This document shows, one piece after another, positions 16,437 to 25,084 of a stretch of 64,000 nt of DNA. A model generated the notes under the pieces. It saw only the letters and a program-made list of their open reading frames with translations, did no database searches and was not told where the DNA came from. This DNA is from a candidate division WOR-3 bacterium. Its GTDB lineage: Bacteria > SDB-A. The DNA lies in NCBI GenBank assembly GCA_016934535.1, contig JAFGSQ010000007.1:39996-103995 (forward strand). The letters run 5' to 3'. How positions within the stretch are numbered: position 1 is the first letter of the stretch; each line of letters opens with the position of its first letter. The position numbers and the translations under genes are program-made.

Positions 16437-17308
16437 AGGATTTTCAGATTTACTGCTGTTTTCTGGATAAGTCTCAGTGCGTGACGGGCGGAAATTTTCA
16501 CGGGTGAATTGAGATAATTGTCCCACTTCAGGCTTTTTTCGAGGAAGATTTTTCTGCCGGTAATTTCGTACAGTTTCCACGATAGGAGAACGTGATATTT
16601 GTGGTAATCAATATTTGCCAAAGGTTTGTATTTGAAGAGTGAGTAATAAGTCCAGAAGCCTAAATCGTAGAGTTCAATATTTTTTTCAAGAGAAGATACA
16701 AGATCGTCTTTGAGTGTCAAAAAATCACAATCTACATTGAACCTGCACAGGTCGATGAGTCCGAATAAAGCGACAATCATGCCGTTTAATACGAGGCTTT
16801 TGGGTTTTGAAGAGTATTCTTCCAGTGCTGGGGACCCGTCGGGGAATTCCGATCTGACTCCTCCCGCGGGAACTTCGAGGAAGAAAGGTCTGATGGACTT
16901 CTGTGCGGCTTCTAAAAAACTGTTTTCATCGGTTATTTCATAGGCTCTCGTGAAAACCGAGGCTGCTCTGCCCTGAGCCATCGCGGATATCCAGGGCGGC
17001 TTGAGGTTCAAATTAGCGAGTGGAAAATCAAATTCAAAGATCATCCCGTTTTTTTTGTTTTTTCCTTTCTTTAAAAGCCATCTGGAAATCCGTACGAATT
17101 CATCGAGGCGCTTCTGATCTCTTTCGAAAGAGAATACCTGCAGATTATAAAGCGCGTAATGACAGATAAAGATCGTGTTGTATTCAAGTCCCCAGGGGTA
17201 TCTGTACAGAGGAATGTCTTCGGAATCGAACGTAAAAAGGTCGTACATGCCTTCCCGAACGTCTTTGAATCCCAAGTCTATGTAATAAGAAGTCGGTAAA
17301 AATTTCAT
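16433..17308 (-). CDS. D-glucuronyl C5-epimerase C-terminal-domain protein
   Basis: A 291-residue protein resembling the C-terminal domain of D-glucuronyl C5-epimerases, which invert C5 of glucuronate to iduronate in heparan-like polymers. Family-like segments are GVRSEFPDGSPALEEY, SLVLNGMIVALFGLIDL, ELYDLGFWTYYSL and IDYHKYHVLLSWKL, spread over an all-helical toroid-like protein. There is no signal peptide, so as read it is cytoplasmic. It is translationally coupled (ATGA) to the interrupted cyclase gene downstream, and RadC lies 47 bases upstream. No other uronate polymer genes are visible here, so the substrate is unclear; it could be a related lyase-fold or epimerase-like enzyme. No clear ribosome site precedes the ATG. 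Confidence 0.75.
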   Translation of the reverse strand: MKFLPTSYYIDLGFKDVREGMYDLFTFDSEDIPLYRYPWGLEYNTIFICHYALYNLQVFSFERDQKRLDEFVRISRWLLKKGKNKKNGMIFEFDFPLANLNLKPPWISAMAQGRAASVFTRAYEITDENSFLEAAQKSIRPFFLEVPAGGVRSEFPDGSPALEEYSSKPKSLVLNGMIVALFGLIDLCRFNVDCDFLTLKDDLVSSLEKNIELYDLGFWTYYSLFKYKPLANIDYHKYHVLLSWKLYEITGRKIFLEKSLKWDNYLNSPVKISARHALRLIQKTAVNLKIL

Positions 17309-17355
17309 CTATTCATTTTAGATAAAAAACAGCCGTAATGCAAAAGAAAGTGTTT

Positions 17356-18069
17356 TTATCCGAAAAAGCCGTTTTCCCTGAAACTGTAAATGGTTTTTTT
17401 CGTGACAATTATGTGATCGAGGAGGTTTATGTCTATGCTTGTAAGTATGTTTTCGATTCTGTTTGTCAAGACCATATCTGTTTCGGAAGGTTCGGGATTT
17501 TGAGACGGATGATTGTGAACAAGTATCACCGAGGAGGCTTTCATCAAAAGAGCTCTCTCAAGAATTTTTCTGGGGTACACGTCAGCCTGACCTACAGTGC
17601 CTTCTGAGACAGTGTAAAGTTCCAGCACGTGCCCGGCGTTGTCGAGGAAAATTGAATAGACATGTTCATCTTTCAGAGCACCCAAAGAGCACGAAAACCT
17701 CTTTTCGATTTCTTTGACAGCTTTTTTGTAATTGTCTATCCTGATTTCGATTTTTTTTACGCTTTCTTCGTGCGCTTTTTTGAAACTGTCGGCGGCGAAT
17801 AAAATTCCGAATGCGGCAGATTTTCCGACTCCCTCGAATTTAGTAAGTTCTTCTTGAGCCGCATTGAAGACAGCGTAAAGAGATCCGAATTTTCTTAAAA
17901 TTTCCATGGCCTGAGCCCGCATGTCTTTTCGAGGAACTCCGAAGGTCAGCAAAAGCTCGACAATGTCAGTATCTGAAAGTGAATTAATACCCTGTTCCAA
18001 ATATTTTTGCCTGAGTCTTTCTCTGTGACCCGGTCTATAACTGTCCCGGCTTTTTTTCTGCGATTTCAT
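17356..18069 (-). CDS. radC: RadC family protein (JAB1/MPN metalloprotease-like)
   Basis: Members have an N-terminal helix-hairpin-helix-like segment (about 25-95, with KFEGVGKSAAFGI) and a C-terminal JAMM domain. The metal motif is complete: HNHPSQ followed by PSETD fits HxH-x10-D, with an upstream glutamate. Gln replaces the glycine usually found after HPS. The historical DNA-repair role of RadC is not supported by experiment and the substrate is unknown. The ATG at 18069 has an AGGAG 9 bases upstream and lies 35 bases inside the 3' end of the Mur ligase gene, in another frame. The two are therefore expected to be co-transcribed. Confidence 0.93.
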   Translation of the reverse strand: MKSQKKSRDSYRPGHRERLRQKYLEQGINSLSDTDIVELLLTFGVPRKDMRAQAMEILRKFGSLYAVFNAAQEELTKFEGVGKSAAFGILFAADSFKKAHEESVKKIEIRIDNYKKAVKEIEKRFSCSLGALKDEHVYSIFLDNAGHVLELYTVSEGTVGQADVYPRKILERALLMKASSVILVHNHPSQNPEPSETDMVLTNRIENILTSIDINLLDHIIVTKKTIYSFRENGFFG

Positions 18070-19357
18070 CTGTTAATTCTCCTAGCTCGGGATCTCTCGC
18101 GCCCATGGTTACAAGGGCTCCGAAAGAAGAGAAATCCAGTCTCTTTAAATTGATATTTCCTTCAGTGACTGCTACTTCCTTATTGAGCGATTTTACTGTT
18201 TTTTCGAGAAATTTTGAATCCCATAGTCTTTCTGTCACAGTTCCTCCGGAATAGAATACTTCGAGAATGTGAAGTCGGTCGCATTTCCCGAGGGAATCTG
18301 AAAAAGACTTCGCGATTTCAAATCCGAAATTCTTCAGCGGGCCGAAACCGTGAGGTTTGAATACTACAAAAAGATTTTCATGAATTTCTTTCAGGGCTTT
18401 AAGAGAAGCCTTTATTTTTGCCGGATTGTGTGCAAAGTCGTCGTAAATACAGGTGCCGCCGTTTTTCCCTTTGTATTCGAGTCTTCTTTTAATGACTGGT
18501 ATGCATTCCAGCGCACTTTTTATTACAGAAAGGTCTATTCCGTTCTCGAGCGCCGCAGTTTTTGCCGACATGCAGTTTTCGATGTTGTGGTCGCCGAAAA
18601 GAGGGATTCTGTATACTTCATCATTGCTTACGAATTCGGTCCAGATTGTCCCTTGTGATTCTTTTTGCCGCGAAAGAATCCTGTTTTCAGTACTGTATAC
18701 AGTGCCGCAACAAATGCTTGAAGCGCAGGAAGTGTGAACCAGGCACTTTTTACTGTTGAGGCAGAAATCGGTGAAGTGCTTCCTGAGCTTATCCGTGTCA
18801 AAATGATCACTCGAAATATTCAACAGCAATCCGGTATCCGGTCTGTATAGCGGAAGAGTGCCATCGCTTTCATCGGCTTCGACAATGAAAAAATTTTCGG
18901 TATCTTTAAAATCGGGCGGTGAACCTTCGTTCCCTGTTAAAACTGCAGGTTTACGCCCCGCATGCCTGAATATGTGCCCGATTATCACGGCCGTTGTCGT
19001 CTTGCCGCTGGTTCCCGCCACGCAAATCGAATTCCCCGTTTTTATCAACGAAACAAGAATTTCAGATCTCAAATATACGGGTAATTTCAATGCCGTTGCT
19101 TTTCTTATAACCGGAGTCGAATTCTCCACAGCCGGACTTCTCACAAGGATTGAACACTCACTTATAGCGTCACTGTCTTCTCTGACAATATCTATTCCAA
19201 GGCCGGCGAGACACTTTTTGCGAATCTGGGCTCTGCCGGAATCGAAAAGCCTGTCGGATCCTGTTAGAAGATATTTTTTTGATGAAAGGTAAGCGGCAAG
19301 AGTGAACATCCCCGAGCCGGCGATACCTGAGAGGTATATCCTTTCATCGGGATGCAT
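18035..19357 (-). CDS. mpl: MurC-type Mur ligase, probably Mpl (murein peptide ligase)
   Basis: A cytoplasmic Mur ligase of 440 residues with the three-domain plan: N-terminal Rossmann domain with a GIAGSGM loop (about 11), central ATPase domain with GTSGKTTT (about 113; MurC and Mpl usually have GTHGKTTT), and a C-terminal domain with YDDFAHNPAKI. A true murC lies in the dcw cluster at 39936, so this second copy is best read as Mpl, which joins recycled L-Ala-D-Glu-mDAP to UDP-MurNAc. MurC-like enzymes of other function cannot be excluded. I chose the ATG at 19357 because AGGTG stands 6 bases upstream; a longer TTG frame to 19381 lacks one. Confidence 0.75.
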   Translation of the reverse strand: MHPDERIYLSGIAGSGMFTLAAYLSSKKYLLTGSDRLFDSGRAQIRKKCLAGLGIDIVREDSDAISECSILVRSPAVENSTPVIRKATALKLPVYLRSEILVSLIKTGNSICVAGTSGKTTTAVIIGHIFRHAGRKPAVLTGNEGSPPDFKDTENFFIVEADESDGTLPLYRPDTGLLLNISSDHFDTDKLRKHFTDFCLNSKKCLVHTSCASSICCGTVYSTENRILSRQKESQGTIWTEFVSNDEVYRIPLFGDHNIENCMSAKTAALENGIDLSVIKSALECIPVIKRRLEYKGKNGGTCIYDDFAHNPAKIKASLKALKEIHENLFVVFKPHGFGPLKNFGFEIAKSFSDSLGKCDRLHILEVFYSGGTVTERLWDSKFLEKTVKSLNKEVAVTEGNINLKRLDFSSFGALVTMGARDPELGELTDEIAEKKPGQL

Positions 19358-19430
19358 AATTACACCTGATTGCGGCGTCAAGTTACACCGCGCAAAAAAT
19401 AAAAAAGTTCTTTCATTTTATCTTTACCGT

Positions 19431-21263
19431 TTATTTTAAAATAAGAATACTCAAGTGAAAAGCTTCATCATCTGTCTTTACGAAATAAACTCCGTCAGGT
19501 AAAGTTGATCCGCTTGAAGTCGTTCCCTGCCAAAAAAACGCCTCTCCCGGAGAAATGCACTTTGAGAACACTTTTCTTCCCGAAACGTCGTATACGAAAA
19601 TAGAGCCATCGTATAAAAAAGAAAACGCAGTAAAACCTGAAGTTCCGTGCCTCCGGAATATCATCGGAATTTCAAATTCAGCCGTTTCTTCGCGTAAAAC
19701 AGGGATTTTTCTGAAAAAAAGCTTGTCGTCAGGGTCGAGGGTGATTGAATCCGGATTTATTATGCCGAGATTGATCAGTTCACTGTCGCTTTCTATCCAT
19801 GTTTCATACGAACAGTATATCTCGTTATTTTTCCATACCGCTATTTCGAGAGGAAGTCTGTAAATTTTTCCGCTCCAGGAAAACTGGGAGATTAGAATTT
19901 TCAAGGAATCACATTCAACATTCCATCGGAAATACAGGCACGGGTAGTCAACACCTCTCAGCCATTGATCAAAGAACCAGGCGAGATTTTCTCCGCTCGT
20001 GTTTTCAAAAGCGGCGAGAAGATCTTCGGAAGAAGCATTTTTCCAGATATGACAATCGTAGAAATTTTTCATTGAAAGAAAAAAAACGCTGTCTCCGACA
20101 ATTTCTCTAAGCATCCTGTAAAACCATGCGCCTTTCCAGTATACGTTCAGGCCGAAAGGATTCGGACTGCCGATTATCGGCCAGTGGTAATTATCGTCCC
20201 AGTTCAGAGCAGATTCTCTCATGTACAGAAGCCTTTCTCTGAAAGCAGCTTCACCTCTGATCTCATAAGCGGCGAGGAGTTCGTAATATGATGCGGTGCC
20301 TTCGTTTATGAACATCTCGGAATAATCGCTGCAAGTTACTGCGTTTCCCCACCAAGTGTGCGCAATTTCGTGGGCATGAACGAGAGTGGCCGACCAGCTT
20401 CCGGGAGAATACCTGATGCATGTTTGGTTTTCCATCGCTCCTCTGCCTCCCGACTGACACTGACCTATTTTCTCTTTCGAAAAAGGATGAGGGGCTATTA
20501 TGGATTCAAAAAAACCGATTATTATCTCTGAACTGTCCAGCATTAGTTGCGCGAGGTTTTCGTGACCTTTTATCGAATAGTAAATTAGGTTGCCGGCGTC
20601 AGTGTTTTTTTCAAGTAAAGTATAATCCGAACACATAACCGCCACGAGATAAGTCGCAATAGGGTAATTGTGTTCCCATCTGTATTTCAACTTCTGGCCG
20701 TAAACTGTGTCGATGGATGCGAGATTCCCGTTTGAAACAGCGTACAGCGCCGAGGGGACGGTAATTGAAACATTTATCCCGCTGTCAGCTTTCTCACCGC
20801 AAAAATCCACACAGGGCCACCACTGTTTTGAAGCCTGTAAAACTTCCACATCAGTGAAAAAACCACCAAAAGCCTGATAGAGACCGAACTCAGGTCTGCC
20901 ACAATAATAGGTCGTAATTTCAAACGCAACACCGGAATCGACGGGATTCGGAAAATGTAAATTCACTGTGTCTCCGGTCCTGGAAAAATTTGCCTGATTG
21001 AGCTCTTGAAAAATGACGCTGTCAATCCGCATCTTTGTTCCGAGATGGAATTCCGCAGACGACAGACGACGCATGGCTATGGATTTCATCCTGCATTTGC
21101 CCTCTAAAGAATCGAAAGGCTCGAAAAATTCCAGATCCAATTCATATTTAATTACATCAAAACCGGTTGAATTCGCTTCGCCGCCGTAAGAAAAGCCGGA
21201 AAACTTGTTTTCTTCGGGAAAAAATACGTGACAAACAATAATAAGCAAAAAAGAAGAAATCAG
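19431..21263 (-). CDS. Secreted M1-family aminopeptidase with C-terminal sorting module
   Basis: A zinc aminopeptidase-type protein. The catalytic domain shows the exopeptidase motif GAMEN (about 275) and HEIAH (about 297) followed after exactly 18 residues by the zinc-ligand glutamate in NEG. The last 80 residues form a beta-rich tail (VYDVSGRKVFS, LPDGVYFVKT) like a T9SS/FlgD-type C-terminal domain. No ATG, GTG or TTG fits the strong AAAGGAGG site at 21272-21279; a CTG at 21261-21263 lies 8 bases from it and would complete a hydrophobic signal peptide (ISSFLLIIV). The first conventional codon is TTG at 21248, 23 bases away. I give the CTG start and flag it as unproven. Confidence 0.85.
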   Translation of the reverse strand: MISSFLLIIVCHVFFPEENKFSGFSYGGEANSTGFDVIKYELDLEFFEPFDSLEGKCRMKSIAMRRLSSAEFHLGTKMRIDSVIFQELNQANFSRTGDTVNLHFPNPVDSGVAFEITTYYCGRPEFGLYQAFGGFFTDVEVLQASKQWWPCVDFCGEKADSGINVSITVPSALYAVSNGNLASIDTVYGQKLKYRWEHNYPIATYLVAVMCSDYTLLEKNTDAGNLIYYSIKGHENLAQLMLDSSEIIIGFFESIIAPHPFSKEKIGQCQSGGRGAMENQTCIRYSPGSWSATLVHAHEIAHTWWGNAVTCSDYSEMFINEGTASYYELLAAYEIRGEAAFRERLLYMRESALNWDDNYHWPIIGSPNPFGLNVYWKGAWFYRMLREIVGDSVFFLSMKNFYDCHIWKNASSEDLLAAFENTSGENLAWFFDQWLRGVDYPCLYFRWNVECDSLKILISQFSWSGKIYRLPLEIAVWKNNEIYCSYETWIESDSELINLGIINPDSITLDPDDKLFFRKIPVLREETAEFEIPMIFRRHGTSGFTAFSFLYDGSIFVYDVSGRKVFSKCISPGEAFFWQGTTSSGSTLPDGVYFVKTDDEAFHLSILILK

Positions 21264-21271
21264 TTAAAAAA

Positions 21272-21279
21272 CCTCCTTT
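21272..21279 (-). promoter_or_regulatory. Strong ribosome-binding site that argues for a CTG start of the M1 peptidase
   Basis: On the minus strand this reads AAAGGAGG. It lies 8 bases before CTG (21263), 11 before ATT (21260) and 23 before the first TTG (21248). An in-frame TAA at 21264-21266 excludes any start further upstream. Confidence 0.6.
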
Positions 21280-21287
21280 AATATTTA

Positions 21288-21316
21288 TTTATATATTCTT
21301 TGCCGTTTGTTTTCAA
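21288..21316 (-). promoter_or_regulatory. Candidate sigma-70-type promoter for the M1 peptidase gene
   Basis: On the minus strand a -35 TTGAAA (21311-21316) and a -10 TATAAA (21288-21293) are separated by 17 bases. The implied transcript would begin almost at the ribosome-binding site, giving a very short leader. Confidence 0.5.
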
Positions 21317-21360
21317 ATAAATACTTAAACAAACACAAGATTTCATAACTTTGCATAAAC

Positions 21361-21389
21361 TTGACATGTTCAGATTAAGATGTTATTCC
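21361..21389 (+). promoter_or_regulatory. Weak candidate promoter for the hutI operon
   Basis: A perfect -35 TTGACA (21361-21366) is followed after 17 bases by TATTCC, a poor -10. A second TGACATGT lies 44 bases downstream. This is the only promoter-like element before hutI at 21454. Confidence 0.3.
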
Positions 21390-21453
21390 TAAATTGGTGA
21401 AAAACTGACATGTATTGATTTCAAGGGCGGTTTAAAAGGACCGGTTATATAGG

Positions 21454-22698
21454 ATGAGAAAGCTTTTTAAAGACATAGCTCGGGTCGTGTCTATGGATGA
21501 AGGTGACGTCCCGAAAAGAGGCGGCGATTTGAGTAAAATCGGATTAAGGGACGGTGTAGATATACTTATTGAAAACGGAGTTATCAGGGAGATTTTTCCT
21601 TCGGGAAGATACGGCGCTTCTGATGTCGATGCGGTATTCAGCGCGGAGGGTTTGACCGCCCTTCCGGGGCTTGTAGATTCTCATACTCATTCTGTTTTTT
21701 TTGGATCGAGAGTCGACGAGTTTTACGAACGAACCAGGGGAAAAACCTACCTGGAAATCCTTGAATCAGGCGGAGGCATCCTGAGCACAGTCAAAAGCGT
21801 AAGGAATGCTTCTTACAATGATATTGAAGCTTTTTCCTCGGGCTTAATGGATTCTTTCATCGAAAACGGAACAACGACAGTTGAAATTAAATCGGGTTAC
21901 GGTTTGACTGAAAAAGACGAGATTAAAATGCTGGAGGTAATATCAAATCTCTCAAAAAAAGGAACTGTAGATACTGTCCCGACATTTCTCGGCGCTCACG
22001 CTTTACCTGATGAATACAAAAACAAAAAAGACGCGTATGTTGATCTGGTTGCAGAAAAGATGATACCGCAGATTTCTCAAAATAGGTTGGCAAAATACTG
22101 CGACGTATTCTGTGAAAAAGGCGCTTTTAGTGTTTCAGACGCTCGAAAGATAGCCGAATCGGCGGTCGGAAACGGTCTCAGAATGAAATTTCATTCTGAA
22201 CAGTTTACGAGATCCGGAACTACGGATCTCGCCGTCGAATTTGGCGCTTCGTCTGTGGATCACTGCATTGAAATGAATGAGCAAGACATTGAAAAACTGT
22301 CGAAAACGGATACTGTCATGATATTACTTCCCGGCAGCGAGCTGGTTTTGAATCAGAATAAATTCGCACCCGCGAGAAAGGCGATCGAAGGGAACTGTGT
22401 GGTAGCACTTGCAACGGATTTCAATCCCGGGAGCTGCCCCATTCAATCCCTCTGGTTGATAGGAAGTCTTGCGGTTTTAAAAATGGCAATGTCGTTCGAA
22501 GAGGTCCTCAACTCGATAACTGTCAACGCAGCATATTCTGCAGGAATACAAAACAGGGCAGGAATGTTGAAAGAAGGATTACAGGCAGACATAATATTCG
22601 TAGAAGCACCGTATTTGAATGAACTTTTTTATTTTGTCGGCAGTAATCCGGTTAAAATCGTTGTCAAAAACGGAAAGGTCATCAGATCGGTATTATGA
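21454..22698 (+). CDS. hutI: Imidazolonepropionase
   Basis: A metal-dependent amidohydrolase of 414 residues that hydrolyses 4-imidazolone-5-propionate to N-formimidoyl-L-glutamate in histidine breakdown. The metal motif DSHTH (about 76), FLGAHALP, FHSEQ and the late ATDFNPGS motif all fit HutI rather than a general amidohydrolase. The length matches the family. No hutH, hutU or hutF/G lies in the window, so the rest of the pathway would be elsewhere. It overlaps the next gene by ATGA, tying it to a run with an unknown helical protein, an ExeA-like ATPase and a TPR protein that have no known link to histidine catabolism. Confidence 0.92.
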   Translation: MRKLFKDIARVVSMDEGDVPKRGGDLSKIGLRDGVDILIENGVIREIFPSGRYGASDVDAVFSAEGLTALPGLVDSHTHSVFFGSRVDEFYERTRGKTYLEILESGGGILSTVKSVRNASYNDIEAFSSGLMDSFIENGTTTVEIKSGYGLTEKDEIKMLEVISNLSKKGTVDTVPTFLGAHALPDEYKNKKDAYVDLVAEKMIPQISQNRLAKYCDVFCEKGAFSVSDARKIAESAVGNGLRMKFHSEQFTRSGTTDLAVEFGASSVDHCIEMNEQDIEKLSKTDTVMILLPGSELVLNQNKFAPARKAIEGNCVVALATDFNPGSCPIQSLWLIGSLAVLKMAMSFEEVLNSITVNAAYSAGIQNRAGMLKEGLQADIIFVEAPYLNELFYFVGSNPVKIVVKNGKVIRSVL

Positions 22699-24239
22699 AA
22701 AAAGAAGAAGTCGAAATATTTAAAAAGCTTTTCGAAACCGGGAAATGGGAAGAAGCTCTCAGGTTCAGCGAAAAAATGCAGGAAGAAGACATCTCCTTGG
22801 AATTCAGATCTGTAATTTATTTCAACACCGGTCAGAAAAAAAGAGGCGAAGACATATCGTCAGAACTCATAAAGGAATACATAAAAAAACATGATTTTTT
22901 CGAGTGTCTAGCATTTATGGAGCTGATGAGGGTGTTTTCGAAAAAGAACTACAGAAATTATTTCAAGGTTCAAAACAGGATTTCGATACAAGCCAAGTTC
23001 TGGTCAGGATTGTTCGATGTCATTAGGGATGTTTTTATAACATACGGTTCCGACGCCGAAAGCGTCGTTCTGTACATAGAATCCCTGAAACAGTATGTCA
23101 AGCAGAATACAGAAGTACTTAAAATGCTTGAAGATATTATCACCATAGTTAAAACCAAGAAAGTGATAGAAACTGTTTCAGCCAAAGACGTAGCCCAGGG
23201 ACTCGATTTTTCTGTGCCGAAATATCTCGAAAAGATAGGTTCAAATGAGAACGCCGCTTATTCTTACATAAAATTAGCAAAAAAAGCAGTCGAACTCAGA
23301 AGATTCGACGAGTTAAAGAACTCCATAGAATCACTCGAAAGACTCGGCTACGGAGGACTTATCGAAGTCAAAGAATTGAAAAAAACTTTAGACAACGGTC
23401 ATAAAACTGATTTTTCGGGCAGTACAGGCAAAAGCATTTCTGAAACTGTTATAAATTTCATTGACGGCATATACGACAGTATTCCCGTTGAAGCTCCCGA
23501 AAACCACGTAAAACTCGCGCAGTCCCTGTTTAAAAGAGCTCTTTACGAGCAAACTAAGAACGAATATCTTCTTTCAGTCCTGACATATTCCGTAGGACAG
23601 AGAAAGACCTATATCGAGAATCTTTTTTCAGAACTGTCAAATCTGGACATAGACTGGGCCAACGAGGTCATGGACTTTTTTCTCAGTTCCGGCAGGATAA
23701 ATCAAAGTGAAATAAAATCAATAAAGGTGCGCAAACCTATTTCGACTGATCAGGATGTTCTCGATCTTACAAGGGAGATTATGACGACAATGGAGAAAAC
23801 GGATCTTTTTTCAGAAACCAGAAATCCAGACGAATCGAAAACAACCATCGGATTATATACCAAAAACGAAAGCGCTCCTCACTCGATCACCCCGAGCACA
23901 GACATGAATCAAGTGTCAGATGATTTCATACAAAAAACGAACGCATCCTTGGCTATAACTGAGGATACTCCGGAAATAAAAAATATTCCTGCACTTGAAC
24001 CTCATGCAGACAAAGCCGATCAGATCAATGAACCGGTTAAGCATGATACAGGGACAAAAGAGAATATGCAGGATGACAATGTCAAGATCGAGAAGGATGA
24101 TTCCATTCCGAGCACATATCAACAGAAACTCAATGAAACGCCCGGGAAAGAATTTCCGGGATTTTCTGTTCCGGACTCAAAGGTTATTGAAAATCCTTTT
24201 TCTGACGAGGAACCGGAAGGAAACATTGATTTTTTGTAA
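22695..24239 (+). CDS. Helical-repeat protein with a disordered acidic tail, function unknown
   Basis: I do not recognise this 514-residue protein. Residues 1-345 are predicted helical throughout, with TPR-like hairpins (GKWEEALRFSEKMQ at the start, YSYIKLAKKAVELRRFDEL in the middle). Residues 350-514 are low-complexity, rich in Asp, Glu, Thr, Ser and Pro, and end in an acidic NPFSDEEPEGNIDFL motif. There is no signal peptide or membrane helix. It is coupled upstream to hutI by ATGA, and its stop abuts the ExeA-like ATPase. Pairing with an AAA ATPase and a second TPR protein suggests a cytoplasmic scaffold for one complex; that is inference from order only. Confidence 0.75.
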   Translation: MKKEEVEIFKKLFETGKWEEALRFSEKMQEEDISLEFRSVIYFNTGQKKRGEDISSELIKEYIKKHDFFECLAFMELMRVFSKKNYRNYFKVQNRISIQAKFWSGLFDVIRDVFITYGSDAESVVLYIESLKQYVKQNTEVLKMLEDIITIVKTKKVIETVSAKDVAQGLDFSVPKYLEKIGSNENAAYSYIKLAKKAVELRRFDELKNSIESLERLGYGGLIEVKELKKTLDNGHKTDFSGSTGKSISETVINFIDGIYDSIPVEAPENHVKLAQSLFKRALYEQTKNEYLLSVLTYSVGQRKTYIENLFSELSNLDIDWANEVMDFFLSSGRINQSEIKSIKVRKPISTDQDVLDLTREIMTTMEKTDLFSETRNPDESKTTIGLYTKNESAPHSITPSTDMNQVSDDFIQKTNASLAITEDTPEIKNIPALEPHADKADQINEPVKHDTGTKENMQDDNVKIEKDDSIPSTYQQKLNETPGKEFPGFSVPDSKVIENPFSDEEPEGNIDFL

Positions 24240-24253
24240 TGACAGGAGAATAT

Positions 24254-25084
24254 ATGCACTACAGGGATTTTTACGGGCTTAAAGAAGATCCTTTCAACAA
24301 TGTTCCGGATCTCAGATTTTTCTATCCGGGCAATGAATACACAAGGATCTATTCTCGCCTTTTGAGGATAGCAAAGGACAGGAAGGGGCTCGGAGTGCTC
24401 ACGGGAGGAGTGGGATCCGGAAAGACGACTATGGCGAGACATCTTCTGCATCTTCTGAGAAGCGATAAAAATCTTCAATCAGGACTTCTGGTGCTGATGC
24501 ACAGCGAATTCGAACCGGGTTGGCTTGTAAAAAGGATCGCCGGTCTTCTCGGAATGAGAGAAATTCCCGATGACAAGACAGAAGCTCTTGCCCTCGTGAC
24601 AAAAAGACTGCTGCTTTTCGATAACGAAGACAAACACACCGTCATTCTCATTGACGAAGCCAATAAAATGACCAATCCGGATCAACTTGAGGAAATCAGA
24701 GGATTTTTAAACCTTGAAAGAGGCAACAGAAGGATTATGACATTTGTCCTTTTCGGAACGCCTGACTTTTTACATCATTTTGAAAAAAATGAATCTCTCG
24801 CTCAAAGAGCGGCTTTGAGACTTGTGATTAACGCCATGGATTTTCAATCGACAGTGAAATATATTCAGCACAGATTCGTCACTGCGGGAGGGGATCCTTT
24901 TATATTTACTCAGAACGCCTACTCTCTGATATTCAAATATTCAAAAGGCAGTCCCAGAACTACAAACTCACTATGTGACAATCTTCTCTTTGAAGGGGCT
25001 CTCGTCAACCAAAAACCCATCTCAGAAAATCTTGTCGCCGAAGTGGCAGAGATGCTTGGTTTCAGAAAAGGAGACGCTTTTTAA
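24254..25084 (+). CDS. ExeA/GspA-like AAA ATPase
   Basis: A cytoplasmic AAA ATPase of the ExeA family. It opens with the family signature YRDFYGLKEDPFNNVPD, has Walker A GGVGSGKTT (about 52), Walker B VILIDEANKM (about 135) and an arginine-rich sensor region. ExeA proteins assist assembly of type II secretion secretins or type IV pili, but the peptidoglycan-binding C-terminus of ExeA is missing here, and related ATPases serve transposition or unknown systems. AGGAG stands 5 bases before the ATG at 24254, which I chose over the ATG at 24239. The gene overlaps the following TPR gene by one base (TAATG). Confidence 0.85.
   Translation: MHYRDFYGLKEDPFNNVPDLRFFYPGNEYTRIYSRLLRIAKDRKGLGVLTGGVGSGKTTMARHLLHLLRSDKNLQSGLLVLMHSEFEPGWLVKRIAGLLGMREIPDDKTEALALVTKRLLLFDNEDKHTVILIDEANKMTNPDQLEEIRGFLNLERGNRRIMTFVLFGTPDFLHHFEKNESLAQRAALRLVINAMDFQSTVKYIQHRFVTAGGDPFIFTQNAYSLIFKYSKGSPRTTNSLCDNLLFEGALVNQKPISENLVAEVAEMLGFRKGDAF

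Noticed and set aside
16437-16580. Longer start of the cyclase fragment inside the C5-epimerase-like gene
   Set aside because: The extra 48 codons are a shadow of the neighbour's 3' end, and the ATGA overlap gives a natural start at 16436.
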